A stretch of 64,000 bases of DNA, from contig CALQEU020000007.1 of NCBI GenBank assembly GCA_943329665.2, forward strand, positions 62,001 to 126,000, written 5' to 3'. Each line of letters starts with the position of its first letter. Within the stretch, counting starts at the first letter, position 1. The translations under genes were made by a program, and so were the position numbers. The DNA is from JAJTFW01 sp903922455. GTDB lineage: Bacteria > Bacteroidota > Bacteroidia > AKYH767-A > OLB10. The notes below the pieces were generated by a model. The model saw only the letters and a list, made by a program, of their open reading frames with translations, made no database searches and had not been told where the DNA came from. Shown here one piece after another: positions 1 through 8,145 of the stretch.

Positions 1-152
1 GTGTCGCTGGAATCGGTTCTGTATAATTTGAACATGATAAAGATTACATTTTTATTGAGTAAGGAAGAATTGATAACAACAAGTTACAAATGTATATTGC
101 AAATTCGAATTTTTTAATTGAATTTTGATTAGAGAAGGTTTGATTTGATATT
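1..152. other. Left edge, no supported gene
   Basis: The first 152 bases hold no gene I can name. Frame 1 on the plus strand stays open from the edge to a TAA at 115-117, and frame 3 reads seven codons to a TAA at 24-26. Either could be the tail of a gene that lies to the left, possibly a partner of the permease that follows, but the stretch is too short to decide. Confidence 0.3.
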
Positions 153-1322
153 TTGCATCTATCTTTATCACCATATATTATAGTATTGGATCAAGACAAA
201 ACGTTATCGCCAGGTCGACTAGCCTGGGTAAAACTAAAGCATCATAAATCGGCCATGTTCGGTTTGACGGTGATTTGCCTTTCTATTTTTGTTGCCGTGT
301 TTTGTTATGTATTGGTTCCCGATAATAGTCCTGATTCTAACTCAATGAATTTACAAGTGAGTTTGCAACCCCCAGGAACAGCTATTTCTTTTTTAAAAAT
401 TCCACGACAAAACGATCAGGAAAAATCCTTGTTGAGTAAATGGATGGGCGGAAATCCATCTACCCATAATCTCATTCCTTTATATGACTGGAAAATGCAA
501 CGCGATTCTCTTTTTTATAGAGAATATGCTGGCGATTATGCTAGTCCGGGTGAACCTGGTGTGGTGTCCTTAGCCAATTTGAAAGAAGAGGAGAATGCCA
601 GCGCCAATACTAATAAGACGACTTCCGCTGATCAGTTCATCTCGAAAAAAACTTTTTATTTAGGAACCGATCGTTTTGGTCGGGACTTGTTAAGCCGACT
701 CATGGTAGCCACGCGAGTATCTTTATCGGTGGGATTAATTGCAGTTCTTATCTCTCTATTTATTGGGATAGGGCTTGGTTCCTTAGCTGGATTTTACCGT
801 GGATGGGTCGATAAAATTATTTTGTGGTTCATTAATGTGATCTGGTCAATTCCGACTTTATTATTAGTAGTGGCCATCACCATGGCATTAGGAAAAGGCT
901 TTATTCAGGTCTTCATTGCGGTTGGACTCACCATGTGGGTGGAGGTAGCTCGATTGGTTCGTGGACAGTTTTTTTCTTTGCGTGAACAGCAATATGTAGA
1001 AGCGGGAAGGGCTTTAGGATTTAATGATAGTCGAATTATTCTCCGGCATATTCTTCCTAATATTATTGGACCGGTCATCGTAATTGCCGCTTCTAATTTC
1101 GCTTCTGCCATTTTACTGGAAGCGGGTTTAAGTTTTTTAGGGATGGGCGCACAACCACCCACACCCAGTTGGGGAATGATGATCAAAGAAAACTATTCCT
1201 ATATTGTAGTCGATGCCGCGTGGCTAGCCATTTTTCCTGGAGTAGCCATCGCATTAATGGTGCTCTCATTTACTTTATTGGGGAATGGATTGAGGGATGC
1301 TTTCGATACTCGAAGCACATAG
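153..1322 (+). CDS. ABC transporter permease, DppC/OppC family
   Basis: Inner-membrane permease of a peptide/nickel-type ABC importer (BPD_transp_1 family). One membrane segment lies near residues 36-54. The signature GTDRFGRDLLSR at 171-182 precedes the permease core, and the EAA loop that docks the ATPase is at about 283-303 (EAGRALGF followed by ILPN). Further membrane segments are near 190-212, 222-245, 250-265, 303-325 and 355-376. At 389 residues it is longer than the usual roughly 300, because about 120 polar residues are inserted between the first segment and the core, probably facing the periplasm. The only in-frame start that keeps the conserved N-terminus is TTG at 153, since an in-frame stop lies at 141-143; ATG at 255 would cut into membrane segment 1. 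No DppB, DppD or DppF partner is visible. The substrate is unknown. Confidence 0.85.
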   Translation: MHLSLSPYIIVLDQDKTLSPGRLAWVKLKHHKSAMFGLTVICLSIFVAVFCYVLVPDNSPDSNSMNLQVSLQPPGTAISFLKIPRQNDQEKSLLSKWMGGNPSTHNLIPLYDWKMQRDSLFYREYAGDYASPGEPGVVSLANLKEEENASANTNKTTSADQFISKKTFYLGTDRFGRDLLSRLMVATRVSLSVGLIAVLISLFIGIGLGSLAGFYRGWVDKIILWFINVIWSIPTLLLVVAITMALGKGFIQVFIAVGLTMWVEVARLVRGQFFSLREQQYVEAGRALGFNDSRIILRHILPNIIGPVIVIAASNFASAILLEAGLSFLGMGAQPPTPSWGMMIKENYSYIVVDAAWLAIFPGVAIALMVLSFTLLGNGLRDAFDTRST

Positions 1323-1393
1323 AAAATCATAATTCAGTAGACCCGGAGAACACATTTCACTTTGAAATTTATCCTCAAGAAAATAGAGTCCAT

Positions 1394-1425
1394 AAAAAAA
1401 GGCTACCTCATTGAGATAGCCTTTT
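1394..1425. terminator. Bidirectional hairpin terminator
   Basis: The arms AAAAGGCTA and TAGCCTTTT flank an 11-base loop, with an A-run before and a T-run after. It lies between the permease (plus) and the SWIB gene (minus), so it can stop both converging transcripts. Confidence 0.75.
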
Positions 1426-1443
1426 CTATACTTTTCTTAAGGA

Positions 1444-1971
1444 TTAAGAAAGGTGCTTATTAACAAGCTTAGTCATTTCAAACATTGAAACTTGACCTCT
1501 TCCTCCGAAAACAACTTTCAATTTATCATCAGCATTAATCATACGACGATTTTTCTTGTCTTGTAAGTTGTTCTTTTTAATGTAACCCCAGATTTTTTTA
1601 ACTACTTCAGTACGTGGAACTGCTCCAGCACCAATAACCGCAGCCAATGAAGAGCTTGGAGTCATTGCTTTCATGAAAGCAGCATTAGGAGTACGTTTTA
1701 CTTTTGCTTTTTTAGGAGCAGCAGCTTTCTTCGCAGCTTTCTTAGGAGCAGCTTTTTTCGCAGCAGCTTTCTTAGGAGCAGCAGCTTTCTTAGCGGCTTT
1801 CTTAGGAGCAGCTTTTTTCGCAGCTTTCTTAGGAGCAGCAGCTTTCTTTGCAGCTTTCTTAGGAGCAGCTTTCTTTGCAGCTTTCTTAGGAGCAGCAGCT
1901 TTTTTCGCAGCTTTTTTAGGAGCAGCTTTCTTTGTAGCCTTCTTAGCAGGTTTTGCTTTTTTAGTTGCCAT
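1444..1971 (-). CDS. SWIB/MDM2-domain protein with histone H1-like tail
   Basis: A 175-residue basic protein in two parts. Residues 1-92 are almost only Lys, Ala and Pro, built from tandem units of the kind KKAAAPKKAA, like eukaryotic histone H1 tails and the bacterial Hc1/AlgP-type tails. Residues 95-173 form a SWIB domain, a small helical fold found in chromatin remodellers and in chlamydial proteins, with the recognisable stretches IWGYIKKNNLQD and MFEMTKLVNKHL. The likely role is as an abundant nucleoid-associated protein; the tail should bind DNA without sequence specificity. In Chlamydia a SWIB domain is fused to topoisomerase I. Here topA (37821-40511) carries a similar Lys/Ala tail but no SWIB domain. 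The tail is coded by near-identical 33-45 bp DNA repeats, so its length may vary between strains. The biological role is inferred. Confidence 0.85.
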   Translation of the reverse strand: MATKKAKPAKKATKKAAPKKAAKKAAAPKKAAKKAAPKKAAKKAAAPKKAAKKAAPKKAAKKAAAPKKAAAKKAAPKKAAKKAAAPKKAKVKRTPNAAFMKAMTPSSSLAAVIGAGAVPRTEVVKKIWGYIKKNNLQDKKNRRMINADDKLKVVFGGRGQVSMFEMTKLVNKHLS

Positions 1972-2172
1972 TGTTTTTTATTTGTTTAATGATATTGAAT
2001 TATGCTAATTTATCTCAGTAATAATTTCATAGAGCGGATTTCCTAATAATTTATTAACAATGCAGGAGTGCGAAATTGTTAGTTTCAGAGGGGGCTCAGA
2101 GGGGAAATTATTTTCTTATTTTTTTTGATTTTTTTTACGAGATAAAAAAGTATTTTTTCAGAGGAGAAATGA

Positions 2173-3075
2173 TTAATTTTTATGATGACGTAATAATACC
2201 ATCCACGCCTCGTGTGTATCCCCTTTTTCGAGTAAGTGATGGGCTGCGAGGTGTACCGCCATTGTTAAATTCTCTCTATCGCCTTGCAGTGTGTCGAAGA
2301 ATTTTTTCACATCTTCTCGGTTTGAATATGTAAAAATATCCTCTGCAGAAGGTATGATTTCGGTATTTCCAAGCAGTCCCAAATCGTTTCCGGTAAGAAT
2401 TTTACTCGTTCTGATAGGCTCTGGAAGTGCATCGACACCGATCCCCAAAGTGGTTAGTGGCTTGGTAACGACAAATAATCCTTTGGCAGTTCTGCTGTAC
2501 CAATTCCCACCTAAACGTGCAACCTGATCGATCTTAAATGGGTCGATGGCTCCCTTTTCATCCAACACATCTTCTCGAATATGCATCAAAACAATCTCGC
2601 AAATAACCAACATGGCCGCACCGCCTCGGGTTCCAGTTTCGATAATTTGTTTGACTTTGCATTCCATCTGTGCCGGCGATTCAAGTACACGTGGAGGTTT
2701 GACCAGCACTGAATTTTGCATGGTGAATCCCGATTTCACAAACTCATTCACGCCTTTTGGATACTCCGTGCTTGCAAGCGACATCTGCTGTACCATGTCG
2801 TAACTTACTATATTTATTACTACCTCATCAATCTCACGAACATTATCGAGCGTGTTTTTAGTGGCACCATCACGTCCGCGTAAGGCTGGACTAAATATCA
2901 AAGTCGCCGGATTAGATCCAAAGGCATTGAAAAAACTAAACGGACTTAAGTTCACATTTCCGCTTTTATCGATCGTGCTTGCAAAAGCTATCGGTCGGGG
3001 AGCCACCGCGCCCAACAGGTAAGCGTGCATTTCCTGGGTCTTAATTTCAGCGGGATTTACAGTTCTAAATGACAT
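2173..3075 (-). CDS. Flavin reductase family protein (FMN-binding split barrel)
   Basis: A 300-residue protein of the flavin reductase-like/flavoredoxin family. The N-terminal half has the typical FMN-binding features: the AVAPRPIAFAST stretch near residues 24-35, NLSPFSFFNAFG at about 42-53, and the TKNTLDNV segment near 72-79. Members bind FMN and either supply reduced flavin or act as flavoprotein reductases; the physiological substrate of this Bacteroidota-type version is not known. The last 80 or so residues form an alpha-helical extension (SNREDVKKFFDTL and beyond) not present in the shortest family members. It is transcribed alone, with tRNA-Leu on the other strand upstream. The family call is firm; the reaction is inferred. 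Confidence 0.82.
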   Translation of the reverse strand: MSFRTVNPAEIKTQEMHAYLLGAVAPRPIAFASTIDKSGNVNLSPFSFFNAFGSNPATLIFSPALRGRDGATKNTLDNVREIDEVVINIVSYDMVQQMSLASTEYPKGVNEFVKSGFTMQNSVLVKPPRVLESPAQMECKVKQIIETGTRGGAAMLVICEIVLMHIREDVLDEKGAIDPFKIDQVARLGGNWYSRTAKGLFVVTKPLTTLGIGVDALPEPIRTSKILTGNDLGLLGNTEIIPSAEDIFTYSNREDVKKFFDTLQGDRENLTMAVHLAAHHLLEKGDTHEAWMVLLRHHKN

Positions 3076-3156
3076 AATTTCTTAATAGATTGATTTTAGG
3101 ATGCTAAATTCAGAAAGTATCCGGTATAATCATGCCTTTATTGCTAAAAAGATTGT

Positions 3157-3164
3157 TATTTTTG
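3157..3164 (+). promoter_or_regulatory. Candidate -7 box before tRNA-Leu
   Basis: TATTTTTG matches the Bacteroidota -7 consensus TAnnTTTG. It lies 78 bases before the mature tRNA, which would give a long 5' leader, and I see no clear -33 element, so this is tentative. Confidence 0.3.
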
Positions 3165-3241
3165 CCCTCCGATTGGAAGGAACGCGGATTATGGTTTGTT
3201 CTGAATCGATTGGGATGTTCTTTGTCTTCATTATTGAAATC

Positions 3242-3323
3242 GCGCATGTGGCGTAATTGGTAGCCGCGCCAGACTTAGGATCTGGTGCCTCACGGCGTGG
3301 GGGTTCGAGTCCCTCCATGCGCA
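3242..3323 (+). tRNA. tRNA-Leu (anticodon UAG)
   Basis: The acceptor stem pairs GCGCATG (3242-3248) with CATGCGC (3316-3322), with discriminator A at 3323. The anticodon stem CCAGA/TCTGG (3269-3273 with 3281-3285) encloses the loop CTTAGGA, giving anticodon TAG at 3276-3278. The T arm contains GGTTCGAGTCC. An extended variable region of about ten bases fits the class II shape of leucine tRNAs. CCA is not encoded. Confidence 0.95.
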
Positions 3324-3327
3324 CGAT

Positions 3328-3353
3328 TAGCTCCGATCTTAGGGTCGGAGCTA
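3328..3353 (+). terminator. Hairpin after tRNA-Leu
   Basis: A nine-base-pair stem TAGCTCCGA/TCGGAGCTA with an eight-base loop starts five bases after the tRNA 3' end. There is no strong T-run after it, so it may terminate transcription or help 3' processing. Confidence 0.5.
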
Positions 3354-3475
3354 TCATTAATGATTAGCAGGAACCCTGCTTCTATTATAATATATAGAAT
3401 TTTCTAACATGACATCCACTTTGTCACCATGAGATGGAATGTTAGGTTTATCAATTAGTAACTCCATTTAATACT

Positions 3476-4843
3476 ATGAATATTTTACAAGAGAACATCG
3501 ATACACTAAATGCAGTGTTGAAGGTGCAGTTAACGCCTGAAGATTATAAGCCGCAGGTGGATGATGCCATCCGTAAATATAAGAAAAAAGCTTCGATGCC
3601 TGGTTTTCGTCCAGGTCATGTGCCCGAGAATTTGGTGCGCAAGATGTACGGTAAATCGCATTTGGTAGATGAGCAGAATCGTATCGTTGCCGATTCTGTC
3701 GATAAATTTATTGCCGAGAATAAGCTCAACGTACTGGGAAATCCAATGCCAAAGCCCGATAACGATTTTGAAATGAATTGGGACAAACCCGAAAATTTTG
3801 AATTTGCCTTCGACTTAGCATTGGCTCCAGAAGTGAATTTGTCTTTACCCACTGCTCATACTTTTACTGCCTATGATGTGCAAGTGCAAGAGAAATCCAT
3901 CGATGAAGAAATCGACAAACTAGCACGCCGCTTTGGAAATTATACAAGCCCTGAAGTTACCGACGCCGATTGCTCTGTGTACGGAACTTTCCGCGAAGTA
4001 GATGCTGCCGGTAATGTTTTGGAAGGTGGACATACCCATCAAGCCTTTATGACCATCAATAATATTGCGAACGAAACTTCACGCGCTAAGTTTTATGGAG
4101 TAAAAGTTTCTGATTCCATTACTTTTAATCCAGTGGCCGACATTCGCATTGAATCGGAGGTAAAATACCTATTAGGAATTAAAGAAGGAAATGTGTCGGA
4201 TTATGACAAAGATTTCGAATTTACCATAGAGCGTATTAATAAAGTAGAGAAAGCAGAGTTCAATCAAGCCTTGTTTGATCAGGTTTATGGTGAGAATGTG
4301 GTAACTGACATCGCCAGCTTCCGTGAAAAAATTCGTGCAGAGATTGCCCAAGGATACGGATATGAATCCGAGAATTCATTGAAACATGAAATGGAAGATG
4401 TACTTTTGAAGGAAGCAAATTTGACTTTGCCCGATGAGTTCTTGAAAAGATGGTTGAAGCAAAGCAATGAAAAAATTACCGATGAGCAATTGGTAAATGA
4501 ATACCATCAGTATGCACGCGACCTGAAATGGAGATTGATCGAGAATAAGATCTTTGCCGATCAAAACATGACTATTAATAAGGACGAGATTGAAAATTAC
4601 GCAAGAACCATGATCATCGACCAATACATGCGTTATGGACAAGCGCACATGTTGGATGAGGAGAAGTTGAAGGAAATGACCATGAAGTATGTAAGTAACC
4701 AAGAATCAGTACAAAGAATTGTAGAAAGCTTAAGTGGAAGAAAAGTGTTCGAATACCTGAACCAAATCGTAACGAAAGACGTTAAAAAGATCAGCCATGA
4801 TGAGTTTATTGACCTCATGAGCCGTCATAAACACCATCATTAA
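3476..4843 (+). CDS. tig: Trigger factor
   Basis: Ribosome-associated chaperone that meets nascent chains at the exit tunnel. The N-terminal ribosome-binding domain shows the signature loop GFRPGHVP at residues 43-50. The whole protein is 455 residues, close to the usual length. The middle PPIase (FKBP-like) part is poorly conserved, as is common in Bacteroidota, so prolyl isomerase activity is doubtful. The C-terminal helical arms (about residues 260-440) form the substrate cradle, and the protein ends in a natural His-rich tail (HKHHH). It is followed after 39 bases by clpP and then clpX, the classic tig-clpP-clpX order, which fits a joint role in folding and degrading new proteins. Confidence 0.95.
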   Translation: MNILQENIDTLNAVLKVQLTPEDYKPQVDDAIRKYKKKASMPGFRPGHVPENLVRKMYGKSHLVDEQNRIVADSVDKFIAENKLNVLGNPMPKPDNDFEMNWDKPENFEFAFDLALAPEVNLSLPTAHTFTAYDVQVQEKSIDEEIDKLARRFGNYTSPEVTDADCSVYGTFREVDAAGNVLEGGHTHQAFMTINNIANETSRAKFYGVKVSDSITFNPVADIRIESEVKYLLGIKEGNVSDYDKDFEFTIERINKVEKAEFNQALFDQVYGENVVTDIASFREKIRAEIAQGYGYESENSLKHEMEDVLLKEANLTLPDEFLKRWLKQSNEKITDEQLVNEYHQYARDLKWRLIENKIFADQNMTINKDEIENYARTMIIDQYMRYGQAHMLDEEKLKEMTMKYVSNQESVQRIVESLSGRKVFEYLNQIVTKDVKKISHDEFIDLMSRHKHHH

Positions 4844-4849
4844 TTTTAT

Positions 4850-4872
4850 TCTTAATCTTAATCTTAATCTTT
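4850..4872. repeat. TCTTAA hexamer microsatellite
   Basis: Three and a half tandem copies of the hexamer TCTTAA lie between tig and clpP. They are short and could slip in replication, which would alter the clpP leader. Confidence 0.6.
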
Positions 4873-4882
4873 AAAATAACCT

Positions 4883-5566
4883 ATGGACTTCCGTAAAGAA
4901 TTTACCAAGTATGCAGTAAAACATCGTGGCATGAGTAGTAATGGTGTGGATAGTTATATCAGTTCCGTGTATGCCGATTACATTTCTCCTACCATTATTG
5001 AAGAGCGTCAGTTAAATGTTGCTCAAATGGACGTGTTTTCACGTTTGATGATGGATCGCATTATCTTTTTAGGAGTTGGTATTAATGATTATGTAGCTAA
5101 TATTATTCAAGCTCAACTTTTGTTTTTGGAATCATCAGATGCAAAAAGAGATATTACCATTTATATTAATAGTCCAGGTGGATCAGTATATGCTGGTTTA
5201 GGTATTTATGATACGATGCAATACATTCAACCGGATGTTTCCATCGTTTGTACCGGAATTGCTGCTTCAATGGCGGCTGTTCTTTTATGTTCAGGTGCAA
5301 GTGGAAAACGCAGTGCATTAAAGCATAGTCGTGTGATGATTCATCAACCGATGGGCGGAGCAGAAGGTCAAGCTTCCGACATCGAAATTACGGCAAGAGA
5401 AATTCAGAAATTGAAAAAGGAGCTTTATGAAATCATTTCCCAACATAGTGGAAAGGATTATGAGCAAGTGTGGAAGGATTCGGATCGTGATTATTGGATG
5501 ACCGCTCAGGAAGCCAAAGATTATGGTATGATCGACGAGGTTCTCTTCAAAACGAAGAATAAATAA
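4883..5566 (+). CDS. clpP: ATP-dependent Clp protease proteolytic subunit
   Basis: Serine peptidase of 227 residues that forms the tetradecameric barrel of the Clp protease. The catalytic triad can be read directly: Ser129 in GIAASMAAV, His154 in MIHQPMGG and Asp203 in SDRDYWMTA. The oxyanion/substrate-binding stretch INSPGGSVYAG is at 95-105. A leader of about 30 residues precedes the core and is probably trimmed by self-cleavage. It lies 39 bases after tig and 69 bases before clpX with a hairpin between them, so clpX may be partly uncoupled from clpP. Confidence 0.96.
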   Translation: MDFRKEFTKYAVKHRGMSSNGVDSYISSVYADYISPTIIEERQLNVAQMDVFSRLMMDRIIFLGVGINDYVANIIQAQLLFLESSDAKRDITIYINSPGGSVYAGLGIYDTMQYIQPDVSIVCTGIAASMAAVLLCSGASGKRSALKHSRVMIHQPMGGAEGQASDIEITAREIQKLKKELYEIISQHSGKDYEQVWKDSDRDYWMTAQEAKDYGMIDEVLFKTKNK

Positions 5567-5583
5567 TATTAAAATATAGTCCT

Positions 5584-5615
5584 AAAACCGATCCTCCATT
5601 GGGCGGATCGGTTTT
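5584..5615. terminator. Hairpin between clpP and clpX
   Basis: The arms AAAACCGATC and GATCGGTTTT surround a 12-base loop. It lies 18 bases after clpP and 20 bases before the clpX start, so it may attenuate read-through into clpX. The T-run is short (TTTT). Confidence 0.65.
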
Positions 5616-5635
5616 ATGCTTAAATAAAATTTACC

Positions 5636-6874
5636 TTGAAGCAGAAGCAAGAAATAGTATGTTCATTTTGTGGCCGTGATAAAAGTCAGGCCAACGTTTT
5701 AATTGCTGGCATTAATGGTCATATCTGTGATCAATGTGTTACCCAAGCGCAGTCCATTATTGGCGATGAACAGGACCAAAAGTTGAAGTCGAATATTGGC
5801 ACTCCGTTAACCTTACCAAAGCCTGCTGAAATAAAAAAGTTTTTAGATGAATACATCATCGGACAAGAGCAAGCGAAGAAAGTAATTTCTGTTGCCGTTT
5901 ATAACCATTACAAGCGACTCATCCATAAAAGCAAAATCGGAAAGGATGATGTGGAGTTGGAAAAATCGAATATCGTGATGGTAGGGGAGACGGGAACTGT
6001 AAAAACATTATTAGCACGTACCATTGCTAAATTATTAAAAGTGCCATTTTGCATTGCCGATGCTACTGTTTTAACGGAAGCGGGTTATGTGGGAGAAGAT
6101 GTAGAACACGTTCTCGCCCGTTTATTGCAGAACGCCGATTACGACGTGGCTGCTGCTGAGAGAGGAATTGTTTTCATCGATGAGATTGACAAGATCGCTC
6201 GCAAGAGCGATAACCCATCTATTACTCGTGATGTATCTGGTGAAGGTGTTCAACAAGGATTGTTGAAAATGTTAGAGAGTTCGGTTGTGAATGTGCCACC
6301 GCAAGGAGGAAGAAAACATCCAGAGCAAAAGTTGATTCCGATTAACACTCAAAATATTTTATTCATTTGTGGAGGTGCTTTTGATGGCATCGATAAAATC
6401 ATTAATCGCCGACTTCAAGCCAATGCCATTGGCTATTCTCAAAAAACCGAGACTCAAATTGACCACGATAACTTGGTGCAATATGTGAGTCCGGTCGACT
6501 TAAAAACATTTGGATTAATTCCTGAGTTAATTGGTCGTTTACCTGTGATTACTCATTTAGCTGCGTTAGATGCTTCTGCATTACGTCGTATTTTAACTGA
6601 ACCTAAAAATGCATTAACCCGCCAATATCAGAAGTTGTTCGATATGGAAAACATAAAGCTTACTTTTGATGACGACGCTCTCGATTTAATTGTGACCAAA
6701 GCAGTAGAATTCAAATTAGGTGCACGTGGTCTTCGCAGTATTTGTGAGGCAATCATGTTAGACGCCATGTTTGAAGTTCCCAGTGGAAAATCAGCTAAAG
6801 ATTTTAACATCACTTTAGCTTATGCTAACGAAAAACTAAATAGCTCGACCATTAAGCAGCTGAAGGTAGCGTAG
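5636..6874 (+). CDS. clpX: ATP-dependent Clp protease ATP-binding subunit ClpX, with altered Walker A
   Basis: AAA+ unfoldase that feeds tagged proteins to ClpP. The N-terminal zinc-binding domain has Cys9, Cys12, Cys31 and Cys34. The pore loop GYVG is at 150-153, Walker B ends in Asp182-Glu183 (FIDEID), the ClpP-docking loop is an IGY variant at 265-267, and the sensor 2 stretch GARGLR is present. Length (412) is normal. The start is TTG at 5636; it begins directly at the expected N-terminus and no in-frame ATG is nearby. The oddity is the Walker A motif at 117-124, which reads GETGTVKT instead of GETGTGKT. The last conserved glycine is valine, codon GTA at 5999-6001, one base away from GGA. 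All other motifs are intact, so this is either a real mutation that should impair ATP binding, a tolerated variant, or a sequencing error. Confidence 0.93.
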   Translation: MKQKQEIVCSFCGRDKSQANVLIAGINGHICDQCVTQAQSIIGDEQDQKLKSNIGTPLTLPKPAEIKKFLDEYIIGQEQAKKVISVAVYNHYKRLIHKSKIGKDDVELEKSNIVMVGETGTVKTLLARTIAKLLKVPFCIADATVLTEAGYVGEDVEHVLARLLQNADYDVAAAERGIVFIDEIDKIARKSDNPSITRDVSGEGVQQGLLKMLESSVVNVPPQGGRKHPEQKLIPINTQNILFICGGAFDGIDKIINRRLQANAIGYSQKTETQIDHDNLVQYVSPVDLKTFGLIPELIGRLPVITHLAALDASALRRILTEPKNALTRQYQKLFDMENIKLTFDDDALDLIVTKAVEFKLGARGLRSICEAIMLDAMFEVPSGKSAKDFNITLAYANEKLNSSTIKQLKVA

Positions 6875-6998
6875 ATCTTTAGGGATGTTGCACTGAATGG
6901 TGTCTGTTGTGAAATTTGTATTTGACTTCGAATCATGTTTTTTAGCTTTTAGCTTTTAGCTTCTATGTTCTATGTTACCTTTCAGTATTTACTTCGAT

Positions 6999-7050
6999 TT
7001 TCGTGCTTTTCGCACTTTCGCGTCCCGTAGAACTGCGAAGCAAAATTTTA
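6999..7050. repeat. Dispersed intergenic repeat, copy A
   Basis: About 50 bases beginning TTTCGTGCTTTTCGCA and ending in an AAAATTT tract are nearly identical to, and in the same orientation as, 37513-37563. The rest of the 216-base clpX-folA spacer holds simple TTTTAGC and ATTCGTA reiterations and no gene. Confidence 0.75.
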
Positions 7051-7090
7051 ATTCAAATTCGTACATTCGTAAAGATTCGTAATTCGTATC

Positions 7091-7579
7091 CTAACCGATG
7101 CGCTGATAAATACTAAAAGTATAATTATACTTATTTTTTTCATCCGCTTTATGCATTTCCATATTCACCATCTTCCAACCGCTTAAGCTAAATTCAGGAA
7201 AAAATACATCGGCGTCTTTCGTAGTTTCCACTCTCGTTAAATAAATTTTGTCGGCCACCTGAATGGCTTGTCGGTAGATGGTTGCGCCGCCAATAATAAA
7301 AATCTCTTCGTTCTTCTTGCATGATTTAATGGCTGAGAATAAATCTTCCATCACTTCGCATCCTTCAGCTACAAAATCTTTGTTCCTGGAAAGTACAATA
7401 TTTCTACGATTTGGTAAAGCCTTGCCAATGGATTCATAAGTCAGCCGACCCATGATCACTGTATTTCCACTTGTGATTTTTTTAAAGTATTTCAGATCGG
7501 CAGGCAGGTGCCATAAAAGCTGATTGCCCTTGCCAATACCAAGGTTTTTGTCGACGGCAGCTATCAAAGAAAGGATCAT
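7091..7579 (-). CDS. folA: Dihydrofolate reductase
   Basis: Reduces dihydrofolate to tetrahydrofolate with NADPH, regenerating the cofactor used by thymidylate synthase (thyA at 12985-13779, also minus strand). It is 162 residues, the normal length. The folate- and NADPH-binding motifs are clear: the Met20-loop region GIGKGNQLLWHLPADL at residues 15-30, MGRLTYESIGKALPNR in the nucleotide-binding part, and IIGGATIYRQA near 96-106. In many bacteria thyA and folA are adjacent; here they are 5.4 kb apart, with a membrane/CotH gene block between them. Confidence 0.96.
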   Translation of the reverse strand: MILSLIAAVDKNLGIGKGNQLLWHLPADLKYFKKITSGNTVIMGRLTYESIGKALPNRRNIVLSRNKDFVAEGCEVMEDLFSAIKSCKKNEEIFIIGGATIYRQAIQVADKIYLTRVETTKDADVFFPEFSLSGWKMVNMEMHKADEKNKYNYTFSIYQRIG

Positions 7580-7748
7580 GGGTTATCAATTTAACTCTGT
7601 TATGGCGATGAAATTACATAATAAATCATTTGATTGCTTGAATCATTGATTTTTAATTGGTTTGTTCCATTAAACGAAGTAAATTTATTGTTATCAAAAC
7701 GTCTATTTCACATTAATTTTTTGTAAAATCGTAAACCAATTCAATAAC

Positions 7749-8144
7749 ATGAAACAACTACTTATTAGCCTCGGGTTTCTGTGTCTGATGACTGCCTGTA
7801 AAAAGGAAGCAGGCGAAGGAGGAAACTCGGTCATTCAAGGTAAAATTTTAGAAAGAACGTATACTGCTTTTCCAACCATTTATTCAGATAAAGCAGCGCT
7901 TGAAAAAGATGTTTATATCATTTATGGTGATGACAACACCACTATCGATGATCGTACACGTACCAGTTTTGATGGAAGTTTCAAATTCGAATTTCTGAGA
8001 AAAGGGAAGTATAGAATATTTGTCTACACCGAAGATACCGTCTTAACTAATTTTGGTAAGGAGGTGCCTATTTTTTTAAATGCAGAAATAAAAAAGAACA
8101 AATCAGAAGTAAACCTGCCTACTGTGACTGCAGTAAATTTGTAG
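7749..8144 (+). CDS. Small lipoprotein of unknown function
   Basis: A 131-residue protein with a lipoprotein signal peptide: a short basic start, a hydrophobic core and the lipobox LMTAC, with the modified Cys at residue 17. The rest reads as one small beta-rich domain with DGSFKFEFLRKGKYRIFVYTED, which resembles the carboxypeptidase-regulatory-like or transthyretin-type beta sandwich common in Bacteroidota surface proteins. Its stop codon is one base before the VTC-domain gene, so it probably heads that operon. I do not recognise a specific family. Confidence 0.7.
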   Translation: MKQLLISLGFLCLMTACKKEAGEGGNSVIQGKILERTYTAFPTIYSDKAALEKDVYIIYGDDNTTIDDRTRTSFDGSFKFEFLRKGKYRIFVYTEDTVLTNFGKEVPIFLNAEIKKNKSEVNLPTVTAVNL

Positions 8145-8145
8145 A

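Noticed and set aside
1673..2008. 111-residue plus-strand frame rich in Ala and Phe
   Set aside because: It is the antisense shadow of the Lys/Ala repeats of the SWIB gene.
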